Shown here piece by piece: positions 51,701 to 64,000 of a stretch of 64,000 nucleotides of DNA. The position numbers and the translations under genes were made by a program. Position 1 is the stretch's first letter. Each line of letters begins with the position of its first letter. The notes under the pieces are model-generated. The model saw only the letters and a program-made list of their open reading frames with translations, did not search any database and was not told where the DNA came from. This stretch comes from Apus apus. Its lineage: Eukaryota; Chordata; Aves; Apodiformes; Apodidae. Where the stretch lies: assembly GCF_020740795.1 (NCBI RefSeq), contig NC_067287.1:11051501-11115500 (forward strand), in the 5' to 3' direction.

Positions 51701-53596
51701 GGCTCTGTGAACAAGCTACTGAACACCAGCTTACAAATGGAAACCTGAAAGGATCATTTGCAACCTGCTGCATGAAAGAAATACCAAAATGAAATGAAAA
51801 AAAACATTTGTACCTCTGTTGTTGCTATTAAAGGTGCTATAGAACTTCAGTTTAATTTTCCTGGGAATCTTGGCTATTTTAATACACTTTTCTAGCCTCT
51901 GAAGTTTCAGCTGATGCTACCTATAGAAAAGCTAGAAATAACTGGTCTTCCTCTGGTAGGAATGAAAGGAGAACTGAGTTCTATAGAAATAAGATTAGAC
52001 CTCCATGAGGCATATACCCATTTCATGCTGCTGGAAATCAAACCTGCTCAAATAATCTTCAACTCTTGCTTCTGGCAAGCAGAAATTCTAGGGGCGAAAA
52101 AGTTCCCTTAGTGACTTATTAACAAAGGCTTTTCAGGTTTACTGGGATTTATCATGTGAGTCTAATCTACCTTTTGTTCATCCAGTTGGTAGGCTTTAAG
52201 ATTTAAAAGGGTCTACAGAAACTCCTCCCCAAAGCTCCCTATTTAATTAAAGAGTCTTGGTGCATTATTTACCTTTAAGTCTTCTATTTATGTGGGAACA
52301 AAGAGTTGGGGTTAACATATTGTAAAATATTTCTGAATGCTTCATTATAAGCAGAGACAGGGAAAAGAAACACAAACTCTGTCTATACCTTCAAATATAC
52401 ATTGGCCTATATGGGTTCACTCAGAATATCTGCAAGTGCAGCCACTCCTACATAAATGTTAAAGTATAAATACAGGTGTGCAACTCTAAATTTCCCTGCA
52501 TCTGTAGGTGATTAGAGAGCCTTGATGTGAGCCAGTCTTCCCTTGCTTCCATGGGAGGTCTCCAGAGTCATTGGATGTGCAGATCAGGCCTTGTGCATAC
52601 CAGTATTTTGTTTTGCTTTGGTAGTTCAGCAAAGACTGGTAACTGTAGTTCTCTCACTGGTATCCACCAGTTTCTCCTCCCCCGCTCCATTCATTGCTGT
52701 GGCTGTGAGCATCAAATTGCAGATAAAACAACTTCTGAGAGAGCAACAGGGAAGCAGGGTTTGCCAGAGGCAATTAAGTGTTTAGGATTACAGTGTGCTT
52801 TACAAAGTGCCGAATCCCTTTCCTCTTCTGCTGCTGGCACAAAGCAGTTTCTTGGCACTTACCTATGTTATAACAAGCCTGAGAGTTGCTAAACTTTGCT
52901 ACAGTGTGTCAGCTCTCTAAGTAAGTCCAGCAAGCTGCAGTGTCTAATATTTTGAGGATGGGCTTGGCGGTGATCCCTTAGTAAGAGTCTGCTTGACCTC
53001 ATCACCTCTGCTGTAATTGGATTAAATTTACTCACTTCCCCCCAGAAAAAGCCAGATGATGGCATATGAATTATTCAGACTGAAGTGGTGTTCTGTATCC
53101 ACAGGGTTCTTGGTGCTAAAGGCATTTTTAGGGCTTGTGAGGCAGCTGATATGCCACAGGATACTGAACTGTCACTGAGGGACATTTTCAGTTATTTTCT
53201 TCATTGAGAAACAGATCATTAAAACAGACAATACATTCAGTTTGAAATTGGAAGATAAAACCTGTGTGAGAAAGCAGAGATATTCTAGTTTTCTGTCATG
53301 CATGGCTTGTTCCTTCTTGTGGAATGTGATAAATTGCTGAAAGTCCACAGGTGGTCTGAAGCTGCAGGCCTCCTGGCTGAGTAAGTCAGTGATGGTGTGG
53401 GGTGTTTTACACACCCACTCCAGTTTATTTCTAATTGTTGCACAGCAGGTTAAGACTATTGCCCTGAGTTGTCTTTTTACTGCTGCTGTTATTTTTCAGC
53501 TGTCTTGTGATCTGGGGTATTTGCAGAGCAGCAGGATGATATCTAAAGAGAAAGATGTGCCCACAATTATACTGGAACTGTGTAGTGGAATGTAGT
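48743..53596. other. Presumed first intron of the CpG-island gene, proximal part
   Basis: Base composition falls back to AT-rich immediately after the donor. No exon could be recognised. Two overlapping weak CTCF-like words occur at 50142-50171, and a T run at about 51166-51180. Confidence 0.4.
49613..49626 (-). promoter_or_regulatory. CTCF-like motif downstream of the second CpG island
   Basis: The reverse strand reads CCACTAAGTGGCAG, one mismatch from the CTCF core. It faces the + strand motif at 39159, so the two are convergent around the CpG island at 48.1-48.7 kb. Confidence 0.35.
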
Positions 53597-54305
53597 GACA
53601 GAATCATTTAGGTTGGAAAAGACCTTTAAGAACATTGAGTCCAACCATTAACGCTGCTCTACCAAGTCCAGCACTAGTCTGGATGTGGTGCTTGGGAATA
53701 CAGCTTACTTTTAAACACATCCAGGGATGGTGACTCAACCACCTCCCTGGGCAGCATGTTCCAATGTCTGACAACCTTTTCAATGAAAAAGTTCTTCCTA
53801 ATGTCTAAACATCCCCTGGCAGAGCTTGAGGCTGTCTCCTCTTGTTCTATCACCAGTTGCTTGTGAGAAGAGGCCAGCACCTGCCTTTTTACAATGTCCT
53901 TTCAGGTAGTTGTAGAGGGTCTCCTTTCAGCCTCTTTTTCTGCAGACTAAACAGCCCCAGTTCCCTCAGCAGCTCACCAGTCTTGTTCTCAAGGCCCTTT
54001 ACCACGTTCATTGCCCTTCTTTGGACAGGCTCCAGCACCTTGATGTCTTTTTTGTATTGATGTGCCCAAAACTGGACACAGTGTTAGAGGTGTGGCCTCA
54101 CCAGTGCTGAGTACAGAGGCATGATCACCTCCCTGGCCCTGCTTGCCACACTGTTTCTAATACAGGCCAGGATGCCATTGGCCTTCTTGGCCACCTGGGC
54201 ACATGGCTGGCTCATGTTCAGCTGCCTATCAATCAGAACCCCCAGGCCCTTTTCTGCTGGACAGCATTCCAGCCACTCTTCTCCAAGCCTGTAGTGTTGC
54301 ATGAT
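53597..54305 (-). mobile_element. CR1 LINE, about 700 bp, ORF2 end and 3' UTR
   Basis: The left edge carries the CR1 3' terminus in reverse complement (AGAATCATTTAGGTTGGAAA...). Minus-strand fragments of the ORF2 C-terminus follow, such as [19 protein letters not shown] and [20 protein letters not shown], together with [20 protein letters not shown]. Frameshifts separate the pieces, so the copy is dead. It is 5'-truncated near 54305. Confidence 0.93.
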
Positions 54306-57300
54306 CTCACAGTTGAGCCTGTAGTTTTGTCCTAAGGCTTTTTATATACCATCTAAACCAGTGTAATCCAGCTTTCAGTGAGATGTGCAACTAAGTAGCA
54401 AAAATCACTATCTTGATGGTTAACCTAAGCAAAATATTAAGGGATGAGTGGATAATGGGGAGACCAAGAACTGAGTTGCAAATGTCCTTACAAGAGGATT
54501 GGGATTTGAGTGGCTGGAGAGAGACAGTGGTACTTGGTCTGGCATAGATGTTCTCTGAGATGTTCCAAGCAATGAAAGGATCCCTGTTTTGTGAGTTAGC
54601 TGTTCTTATCTGCCTGGAATCGTGTCAAATTTCCTGTTTGCTTCTAAGGCCTTTATTAGTTGTGTTTTGCAGGCAGCAGGAGTCAAAGGAGCTACAGCTA
54701 TCAGCTCTCTAGGTCTGATCAGGACATTGTTGCATCTGGCTTCTGTGTGATTGTCTTCTGAAGTGCTATAAACTGGTGAATAATACCTGAGAGATAAAAA
54801 AGGTGAGCCAGGGATGCATACTATGTGATAGTCACAATTTGATTTACTATGTAAACATGCAGTGCAAATAATAAGGATGCCTGACTTTAATACACAATTT
54901 AAAATGTACTTAGTTGTGTAATAAGGTTTTCTGTAGTGTTAACTCTTACAAAATTTCCTATTTAATAGAATAAAGATATCATTCCATTAATTCCTTACAA
55001 TGATACAAGCAGTCTGTTAAATATTGAAGTAAAAGCTTTTTCATTCACATAGTCTGTCATGTATTTGGAATCAGTGCCATTTTTAAAAGATAAAAAGAAA
55101 GTTAAAACCAGTTGCTGACCATCTCTCCTGAGCCAGGATTAACAGTCTGACTGGGAGAAGAAAGTGTGAGGGCACATTCTATAAGAAGCACTCACAAAGC
55201 CTAGGTCAGGGAACCACTGTCTGAATGGTTTTACACTGTTGATTGATCAAAGGGAAGTTACAAAACTGAAGCCATGAGCAGACCATGTTTAAAACACACA
55301 GCAAAGATAAATTTGTCAAAAATGGCCTGCTTTACTTAGGTTATTTAACTTAGATCTTTTATGATTGTAAGTTTCTTCTTCCTTTGGTGGAAGAAGAGGA
55401 AGGCATTACATCAGTGCTTCGTGTTCGAAAGTGTTACAAGGTCTCTGCATCACTAGTTCAAGTCCAGCCTAGTTTTGGAGCTGAAAAACCTTTTCTGTTT
55501 TGCACAGCATAAATTGACTTCAGTGCTGTTGCGGGCTAGATTGGTGGGATCTGCCTATACACATGCTTCTGCAGTTTAAGTGCTGACATTCTGGCTGCGG
55601 TGACCTCAGGGGGTGTATCTCGGGCAGAGCTGGTGAGACCGTCGCAGAGGGAGCCCTGGCTTTGAAATGTAGCAGCTGGTGGATGGGTATCTCACCCCCA
55701 GTATCAGAGCAGTGCAATTCCTCTGACCTCAACAGAGTTGCAGCATTCATGGTTTTCAGAAATGTGGGAGCGAAACTGGGCTTATATTCTTTCAACTGGT
55801 CTATTTAGCAGCTCTTTTCCATATGCAGTCTCCACGCCAGTGACAGGAGCTTCCTGGAACTGACAGGAGACACAAAGACCCTCTTCTCTAAATCACTGGA
55901 CCTGAAGAATTTTGAAAGGATGTTACAACGAGCCTCATAATACACTATTGTTAGTATCTCTCTGAAGATGCCTGCAGTGGTATCATACCTCTCAGCTTTC
56001 CAGAGGGGGTTTGATGACCCCACATGGAAGAAAATAGAAGAGTAATGGTTTAGGTGGTAGTGAGAAATTTTATGGCACTACTTCCTCTGGCTGTAACTTG
56101 AAACCAGCTGGAGGCATTTACTGCTGGCTGAATTAATATCAGTAAGAGGCAAGCAAATATCTGAGGATGCATTATGCAGGTTTTTTAGGAAGAGATCCTG
56201 GCTTGTGTGTCTGTGCATGTCTGGGTGCATCTTTCTCATGAACAGGGGAGTGGTGAAAAGGTTTGCTTATTTTTCTTCATTTCCCTTTCTTCTTCCTCCT
56301 AAATTTCCTGTTCCTCTGCAGTACAGCAGTTTTTTATCTTGCTGTGAAAATATCAGTGCTCCTCAGTGGAGCGAACACATTTGAATGGAAGAGGGCTGCT
56401 AGTTTTTAAAGTCTGAACTTCAGCTCTCACAGAGAGCCACAGAATTTGCATTTTGTGCTTCCTTCAGCCCTACTCAGATGTGCCCTAACAGCTTGCAGTA
56501 CTCTTGCTACTTCTCTGCTGGCAAAACAAGCTCGACTCAGATTATTTCCTTGGCAATTGATAAAAACTTCTTATTACTGATTCAGATACTGAGGAACAAG
56601 ACCATCATAATTGTGAAGTCTCTTTCATAAATACTTATTCATCCTTTTCCCTTGTAGTCTCTGCTTGCTGCAGGTTAGAGAACCACAGCAGCACTGACAC
56701 AGTCCTTTGGGACTGTCCCTTCCCTGGCGTGGGCCACCTGCCATCCCCCGGGCTTGCCCTTGCCACCTTTGCCATGGGGGACCCAACAGGGCGTCTCTGT
56801 CCCTCAGCAGCTGCCATTTTACTTCTCTAACACCTCTATATTGAGGAACTTCTCTGGCTGACGGACCAAAACGCATCATTTTGGTGCAATAGTTGGGCTC
56901 TGGTGTGCGGTGGTTCTCCCTGCTGAGGTGCGCTCGGTGCCGGAGCCGGCAGGACCTGGTCGGGACCGGCTCAGGGCGGCTCCAGGCCTGACAGGTGTCG
57001 CTGTGCAGCCTGTCACTCACACAGTTACCTGTGAGCGAAGGTGTTGCTGTGGGATAGGGGTGAGTACCCATGAGGGAATCCAGTCATGCTGTGGGGCAGG
57101 TGAGGAGGCAGGAGCTGTGCCATGCCCTGCAGAGATGGCTGGCCTGAGTGCCTACCAGGCAGGCTCAAAAGTGTTCACTCCATTTTACCTCAGACCTGAC
57201 CTGGAGGGGCCAAAGCTTTATTGCAGCCGCTGGGGACTTAGGGTCAAGTTTCATGCTTAAGTCAATCTGAACGTAGGTATTTGGCTCCTTGCTGATCACT

Positions 57301-59169
57301 TAAGCACATCTCATGCAGTGTAGAAGTCAGTTTGGCTGTTTAAAAGGCTGTTTTATGTGAGTTTTCTTCAAATGCTTTTAAATTTAGCAGAAGAATCACA
57401 CCTTCATTTAACCTGAAATTGGGCCATTATCTAGTTAATCTCAGATGGATAATAAAGTATTTGTTCTCATTCAATCTATTACCTCTTATGTGATATGAAA
57501 CTCAAAGTTATATTTCCTCTCCAAGATACTTCCAAGTTATAGCTGTGGATGTTGAGGTATGGAGACCAAATCAATAGCCCTGGTTAGCCTGAGAAGAAGT
57601 AGGGGCTTGGTTCATGGCTGCACCACAGATATACAGATGTTCTTTTCAAGGTAAAATAGTGTGGGCCTTATTCCTGTCTCCACATCTGTGATCTTGACCT
57701 TAGATTTAATGTAGTACAGTCTAATTGCAAACTCTCTACCAATTTGTTAGTTTTGTCTGAGATGGTAAAAGTAAACATAAATGCGTAAATATGGATTAGT
57801 ATTTTACATTGTATTGCTCTGGGTGTTTTATTGTGATGTGTTTTGCTTGACAGCTAAGGTAACCTGCTGCGAACTTGCTGATTGTTCGTCAGTGTGAGGG
57901 CACTGTGCAGGATCCTCCGTGCATGACAAGTGCTTGTTCATTACATTAATAGTCTATGATTGTTGATATTGATGTAGAGAAATGTAGTAACACAGCTTAC
58001 TTCTCACCAAATTAGGGAGGAGAAAAATGTAGTGTTTCATGTCTGCTCATGTCTGTTGTGTATTCTGTGCTGCATGGAACTGACTAATCTTTCTGGCACT
58101 AGTTCCTTCCTAGTCAGTTTCATTACAAGTGTCAAGTTTTAAGGCAGACTGTGTCAAGAGCAGGCATAAAAGTCAACTTTGACAAACTTGTAAATTTTTG
58201 ATCTATGTAGCACATAATTTTTTTCTTCAAGAAACAAAAATATTTTAAAACTAAGAGTTACAAGATTATGAACTAAATCAAACATCAAAGCAAAGGATTT
58301 ACTGTCTTCACACAGACTTGCTATAATTGCTCTTCTTGTGAGGTATTTTTTTTTACTTCTGTCCAAGCTTATATTTCACTTACAAGACAGGAAATACAGC
58401 TTTGCTGATTAAATTTTTTTGTGATATAAATACCTTACCGGCTTCAAAGACAGTGTTAATTTAAAAAATTCTTCCAAAATTAAACTTCCTGTTGGCTTAT
58501 AAATTAAATTAAAATCTTGGTTTACCTGGGCTGGTAAAATAATTGTTTATAGATGTCTGTACTGTGTATACAGATGTAGGAAGTGCTTTCAAGGGGAAGG
58601 GTGTTAAAAGCAAAGCTTTGGCACCTCTAACTGGTCTAAAATGTTTTATTTCTTTTTGTGTGGTGTTTTTTTTTGCTTCTCTTATCTGTCCCACTCCCCT
58701 GCCATGAGAGGAAATGAATGTTTGTTTTCTATCAACTTGCCCCTTTGTTGGGTTTCAAGTACAGATAAAATAACAATCTAGAAGGTACACAGGAGGAAGA
58801 ATACCGGCCATGTGCATATTTTATTGCTTTATGGATAATTATAATTAGATCCTAAGACACAGCATTCAACCTGTTGGCAGAAAGCAGATCTTTTAAACAA
58901 TATTCTTGTATTTAAACCACACGATGAATTCTAGTCTGACTGTCACAGTGGCAGGAAGCACTTTTCTGAAGCCCTTATGACTGTTGATCACTGCTTATCC
59001 TCAGGAAATAGTACGATATGTGGGAATGCAGAGTCTACCTAAAAAATTAATAACATTAGAACTGCATCAGTGTTCCAGTTAGCCCAGAATCATGTCCAAC
59101 AAGTTAACAGAAGATTACAGCTGTTTTTGAGATCTGCTTCTGTTACACTCATTTCCACAGCATTTGTGT
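54306..59169. other. No gene recognised
   Basis: Unique sequence between the CR1 copy and the ancient LINE. A modestly GC-rich patch at 56680-57150 has open frames on both strands but no CpG-island density or domain motifs. Confidence 0.45.
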
Positions 59170-60720
59170 GAAGACTATTAGAGGATATGAACCTGTTTAG
59201 TCCTTGAAGTGTCTATTTATGGACCTGTTGTCCAGGAGTTTAATCCCTTTGTGAACCCTTGGCTATCCTGTGCCTTCACAACCTTGTGTGACAGCAGGTT
59301 CCAGAAGCTTGTAACGTGCTGGGTAAACAAATATTTTCTATTTAAATTGGTTTATTGCTAGTTTCAGTTAGTACTATCTTGTTCTAGGTTTGTAGGCTTT
59401 GGAAAAGAGCTCCGCATTCAGCATCTCATGTATTTTTTGTTATTCCTGGTTGTATCCATCCTCAGCTGCCTTCTTTCCAAGCTGAGGAGTCCCAGCCATT
59501 TCTGTCTCTCCATGTAAAGTATTTGCTCCTTTTTTTTTTTTTTGGTTGGCCTTTTTTTGCCTCCTTTTAACATGCTATGTCTGTCTTGGTATGTGGAGAG
59601 CAGATCACAATGCTCAAGGTGTGGGAGCACTCAGGCTGAGTGAATTGGCAGAAATGCCCTCCTTGTTTTGATCTTTCTTATGATCCCCTGTATTTTGCTG
59701 GCTTTTTTTCTGCTGAATACTAAGTTCTTGACTTCAGTGAACTTTCAGTGATGGCTCCAACCTCTGTATAGGAAGAATTAGAGCTGGTATTGTCAAAATT
59801 AGTTTCTTGAAATTTATCTCCACAGAAACCTACCTGCCAACTTTATTCCCAATCAGTTAGTTGTGTCACTGATGGGCAGTCTGAGTAACACCAGTCCCAG
59901 CACTGATCCTAGGGACTGCACTGCTGATTCCTCTCCATCTTAAAAAGTGTCTCTTAAGCTCTATCCTCTGCTCCCTTATTATTTCTAATGAACTCACTCT
60001 TACTATGAATGAAGCCAGACTTGCCAGAATGTGGTTCCCAGATTCCCCTACACAGCCTTTCCTGTAGCTGGAATGAAACAGGATCTGCGAGTCCTCCAGT
60101 ACAGAGGCTCTCTCTAATGCTGGCTTACACACCTTGGCTAGTCACTCTTCAAATTCACATTTGAGTTTCTTAAAAACTTGTTTGAACCTTGTTCTGTCCC
60201 AGTAACTTATTAACATCTAACTTCCTTGTTTGTTCTAGTATTTCCTGAATTCACTTCAGATTGATCTGACTCCTCTGTCAGATTTGCAGCAAAACTGCAG
60301 TGGGTGTGGATGTATCCCCAAAGACTTCAGCAGTGAAGAATGATATAAATAACTTGCTGAGCTTGTTTGCTACAGTTTTATCATCCCCATCTGCCCCTTT
60401 TACACCTTTGTCATACAGCAGTTCAGCTGCTTTCCTGGCTGGCTTCCTCTTGTTGATATATTTAAAGAGATGTTTACTAGCACTGTGATCTTGGTTTGCA
60501 GGAACTTTTTTGGATTGTCTTTTAGCCCTTTTAATTTCCTCCTTACGTTTGACTTGCCATGTTGTATGGGCTTCTCTGTCTTACTTGTGCAATCAATTTT
60601 CTAAGAGCTGACCTATGCACTGTGGCACTCTCCTAACTTTCTGGAGGCTGCTTGCTTTCTTGAACTACTCCTGTTTAGTGTCTTCTTTCTGTCTTGCCAC
60701 ATCCTTATATAGCTCCCTTT
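59170..60720 (-). mobile_element. Ancient CR1/L3-type LINE remnant
   Basis: Reading + strand, this region follows the reverse complement of an old amniote CR1/L3 LINE: a TTGTCCAGGAGTTTAATCCC-like start, TTTCCAAGCTGAGGAGTCCC, then CCCAGCACTGATCCTAGGGA and a long diverged stretch to about 60.7 kb. The minus-strand reading KWLGLLSLERRQLRMD (near 59480) is the conserved CR1 ORF2 tail. It is heavily mutated, with a T-run at 59528-59543 inside. The ends are approximate. Confidence 0.7.
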
Positions 60721-63394
60721 TTAAAAATATATCTGTGCACTGGCTTGGTTGGATGGCCCTTAGGGTCAGTGCAATTCTTTGTGCAAGCTAACAGGTAGCC
60801 TTTATCGATTTCTCTGTTTTGGATTGTACCCTGTACTTAAGTCTCTTTTCCACTGGAAAACTGTACAGGGATCTAGAATAACACCAATACTCTATTCCTC
60901 CTTTCTTTTCCATGTGGGCAAATACTGAGCATTTCTGAACATCCTCATGTGGTGTTGATACAAAGGTAAGAACTGACATAAAAGCCATGGAAGTTCTCTA
61001 TAATTTGAGAGAGATAAGCTGGGCATGAAGCTTTTTTTGGGTGTTAATGGAGTTATATACATTAACTTTTTCATACATACAGGATATGCTGTGTTGATTA
61101 AAACATTGCACTTATACATTTTCTAGCTCAGAATTTAATAAAATGTAACACCCCTGCTTTGCTTTTCTGGTTTTGCAGTCATGGACAAAACCTGAAGGAG
61201 AATACTCTAGAGAGGTCTCTGTGGACAGGTTTATAAGAGCTGAAGTGTGTTTATATAAACTTTTGTGCTGTTACCGGAAGATTGTTCTTCCGTAAAGCAT
61301 CTGCATGCATTTGAAGAAGCAGTACAGGAGTTTATTCTCTCCAGATGCACATTGAAGAGTTGCTTTTACAGATGCAATTCAGCATTGAAACAAGATATGT
61401 GAACAAATTGATTAATATTGCTTATTTAGTCAAAGCTAATATTAACTGACAATGCCTAGATAGTTGAGCAGACCTACTACTGGGCTCATTTTGCATTGTA
61501 TCAGTAAAGTGACAAATGTCCTTTTTACTAGGAGCACAGAACTGGAGTCTTTGGGATTTTTTTCTGGGCTACATCCAGCCCCCTGTTACGAGTCACCTTG
61601 CAGTCCTTATGCAGAAAGACCTAAATTTGCAGAGCTTGTCTGTTTGAGCCTTTACTCTTAGCCTGTGAGTGCTGGATCAGTCTTACTTCAAATCTACCCA
61701 TGTGTCTGTGCTCAGTTTTTGAAGGACTTGGACTCAAGCCTACTACATATGTGCCTAGACCAGAAAGCTATTGAAAATGTACATGCTGTCCCTGTGATGA
61801 TTTTGCTGATGAGTTGCAGGAGTTCCCCATCATATAAGGAGCTAAATAATGAAGTAGAGTTCTATACTGGGAAAGTTACTGAAAAAAAAGTTAAATTGTC
61901 CAGAGCAATTTCTTCATCAAAGTTGACTGGAATAACATCTGTAGTGAAAACCTGTACCTCATCACTTCATTGTAGTATATGCAAGGGAAAAGGATCTTAA
62001 GAAGTTGTGTGTCGTAGAGAAACTAGACTTCACAATACAAAGAATTTTCTACAGCACTGAGTGATATCAAATGAAACTTTAGTGGCTGTCAGGGTCTTTC
62101 ATGATCATTGATTTCTGTGGAGTTATTTAGTAGTGGAATTGCTTTCAGTGTCAGGCTTCTTGTTATCTAGATAGTTTTCTACTTTACAGTCAGACTAGTA
62201 CATTTATGGAGCTAATTCAGCCAGGCTTCACTTATCTGATATTTGGGTATCAATTTCAACAGCATATTAATTTGTTTTGTAAGTCTAAAATACATTCATT
62301 ACTGTGAATTATCTGCAGGATTTCTACCAAAGTGTTCTTTAATGGTATGATCAACTACATAGTTCGTGCTACTTTCCCTCTGATGCTTCTTTGTAAAGTG
62401 TTTTGAAACCTAGCAATGAAAGGAGTTTGAAAGGACTTATCTAAGGCCTGGAAAAAGGTGAGCAAAGTGAATCTTCTGATTCTGCATCTGAATGTAAAAT
62501 TGTCTTCGAACTAAAAAAACTTGAGGAGTTTACCACATAAAACTTATGAGTGAGTGAACTTACATTATCTACAATGTAGGCTTATCTTAATGTACTGGGA
62601 AAAAATACAATCAGGAAAGTCACTTATAAATACAAGTATACCCATGAGAATGTGTAGGTATCAAATGTTGAAGGTCTACCCTTAACACTTCATATGCAGA
62701 ATTTATGGAGCTCCTCAAATAATTATTTTTGGGCCAATCTTACATTAGAGAATTGAGCTAAAAGATTTTTGTCCTCTACTTGCATTAATATTAATTCCAT
62801 TGGCTCAGATGGATTAATTAACTCAAATATGTAATTAATTTAGTGGCAAGGAAAAATAATAACTTCTTCCTCAGTGAGATACTCAATGTAAAAAACAGTT
62901 TGTACAGACTAACTCTTGACTTATTATGTATAGCTATTCCACCCCATCTGCAGACCAAGAAGACTTTTAGATGTTTGTAAACTAGACATGAAATTACTGC
63001 TAGCTACCTTTGGAAGCTTGTAGCCTGAAAAATGAGATTTAAAATATCCTTTTAAACTTATTATGTGGACTGCCTCTACCTTACAAATGACAAACTTATT
63101 AATCCTTTTCCATGCTTTATAGGAAAACTGCTCTGCAAAGTTTCCTAGCTTATATAAGACAGAGACTTCTGGAAACTAAAATAAATTAAATAATGAGCTT
63201 ACGAGAAAAATTAAAAGCTTTGAGATGTTTGACAAATACTGAATCTCAACTTCTGAAAATGAAACCTTGAATTTAGGTTCCATGTCAGGACTTGATGCTG
63301 TTATTTTGAACAATTCTGGTTAACTTAAATTCAGAACAAGGGCTGACTGCTCCCTTTTGTATTATAGCTATGTAGCACAAAAATTAACTTTGTG
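60721..63394. other. No gene recognised
   Basis: AT-rich unique sequence to the MIR-like fragment. An open frame at 61665-62000 (111 codons) has no recognisable motif. Confidence 0.45.
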
Positions 63395-63475
63395 TTATGC
63401 CAGGTGCTGGGCAAACACTGAGGAAGACCTTGTCACTGTCTCCAAAGAGTTTTGTCCAAGATAATGAACAACTGC
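63395..63475 (+). mobile_element. Probable fragment of an old amniote MIR-like SINE
   Basis: CCAGGTGCTGGGCAAACACT, then GAAGACCTTGTCACTGTCTC and CAAAGAGTTTTGTCCAAGAT, match in order the common amniote SINE tail (GGTGCTGTACAAACAC ... CCAAAGAGCTTACAATC). It is short and diverged. Confidence 0.45.
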
Positions 63476-63490
63476 TTACTTCCAGTGTAG

Positions 63491-63522
63491 TCATATACAT
63501 GTGTGTGTATATATATGTATCT
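63491..63522. repeat. TG/TA simple repeat
   Basis: A short imperfect (TG)n(TA)n microsatellite. Confidence 0.75.
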
Positions 63523-64000
63523 GTTGGGTTTTTCATGGAGAGCTGTAGTGAACTGATACACTGAATAGCTGTGATATGGTTGTTTCATTACCCTAGGGCA
63601 TTTCCAGTGCTTCTGCTTTTACTACCTGCTCTTCAGTAGCCTTTTCACTGTTCTTGTAACATGCTCAATAGCTTGTTACATCAACACAAATCTCAGAGGA
63701 AACCACCTGCATTGCATTTGAGAGGGAAAGATAGATCAAAATCACAGGCAACATTTTTTTTATTTGTCACCTTTTCTCATGCTTTAGAAGGAAAGCACTC
63801 AAATTTAGATTTCTGCAGCTTCAGCCAGCCTCTGGGTCTTGGTATGTCTTTCTCTGAGGTAGCTTTAGCATCTGGTATTGAAATCTTCCTCTGAAAGAAC
63901 TTATGCTCTGTGTGATAAGAAACCTTGTAACTAGCTTAAACTAAACTGTATACATTTACTGGCTACAATAAACATAAGTATATATTTATCTTTTAACATA

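Overview
The window is nuclear DNA from a bird. Three things say so: several CR1 LINE copies of avian type (3020-3436, 8775-8850, 11949-12126, 53597-54305), older amniote repeats (a CR1/L3-type LINE at 59170-60720 and MIR-type SINE pieces near 41240 and 63400), and one well-resolved spliced vertebrate gene whose neighbours match a known amniote gene order. The species cannot be read from the sequence.

The only complete protein gene I can support is CCDC14 on the + strand. It has 13 coding exons between 13076 and 22656, every junction is GT-AG and phase-consistent, and the predicted protein is 942 residues, close to the mammalian length. It starts inside a CpG island (about 12340-13295) whose core promoter carries a 20-bp tandem repeat with CCAAT boxes. 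It ends 47 bases before an AATAAA signal. CCDC14 is a centriolar-satellite/centrosome protein.

Upstream on the same strand, 7395-7535 is an intact exon clearly homologous to ropporin-1 (ROPN1), a sperm-tail protein. In mammals ROPN1 lies just upstream of CCDC14 on the same strand, so homology and position agree. I could not find the remaining ROPN1 exons convincingly. The stretch 6515-6640 looks like a frameshifted remnant of the preceding exon, so the gene may be decaying in this lineage.

Downstream, 22.7-47.5 kb is gene-poor, with one MIR-type SINE and a strong CTCF-like motif at 39159-39173. A second CpG island (about 48080-48735) contains a perfect CArG box, a G-quadruplex-forming stretch and a strong splice donor. 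In mammals the next gene in this direction is MYLK (myosin light chain kinase), a serum-response-factor target, so I read this island as the probable MYLK promoter and non-coding first exon, with the rest of the window as intron 1. That rests on synteny and motifs: no MYLK coding exon is visible.

I found no RNA gene, CRISPR array or novel multi-gene system. The points most worth a second look are the fate of ROPN1, the CArG-bearing CpG island, the CCAAT repeat promoter and a possible alternative or poison exon in CCDC14.
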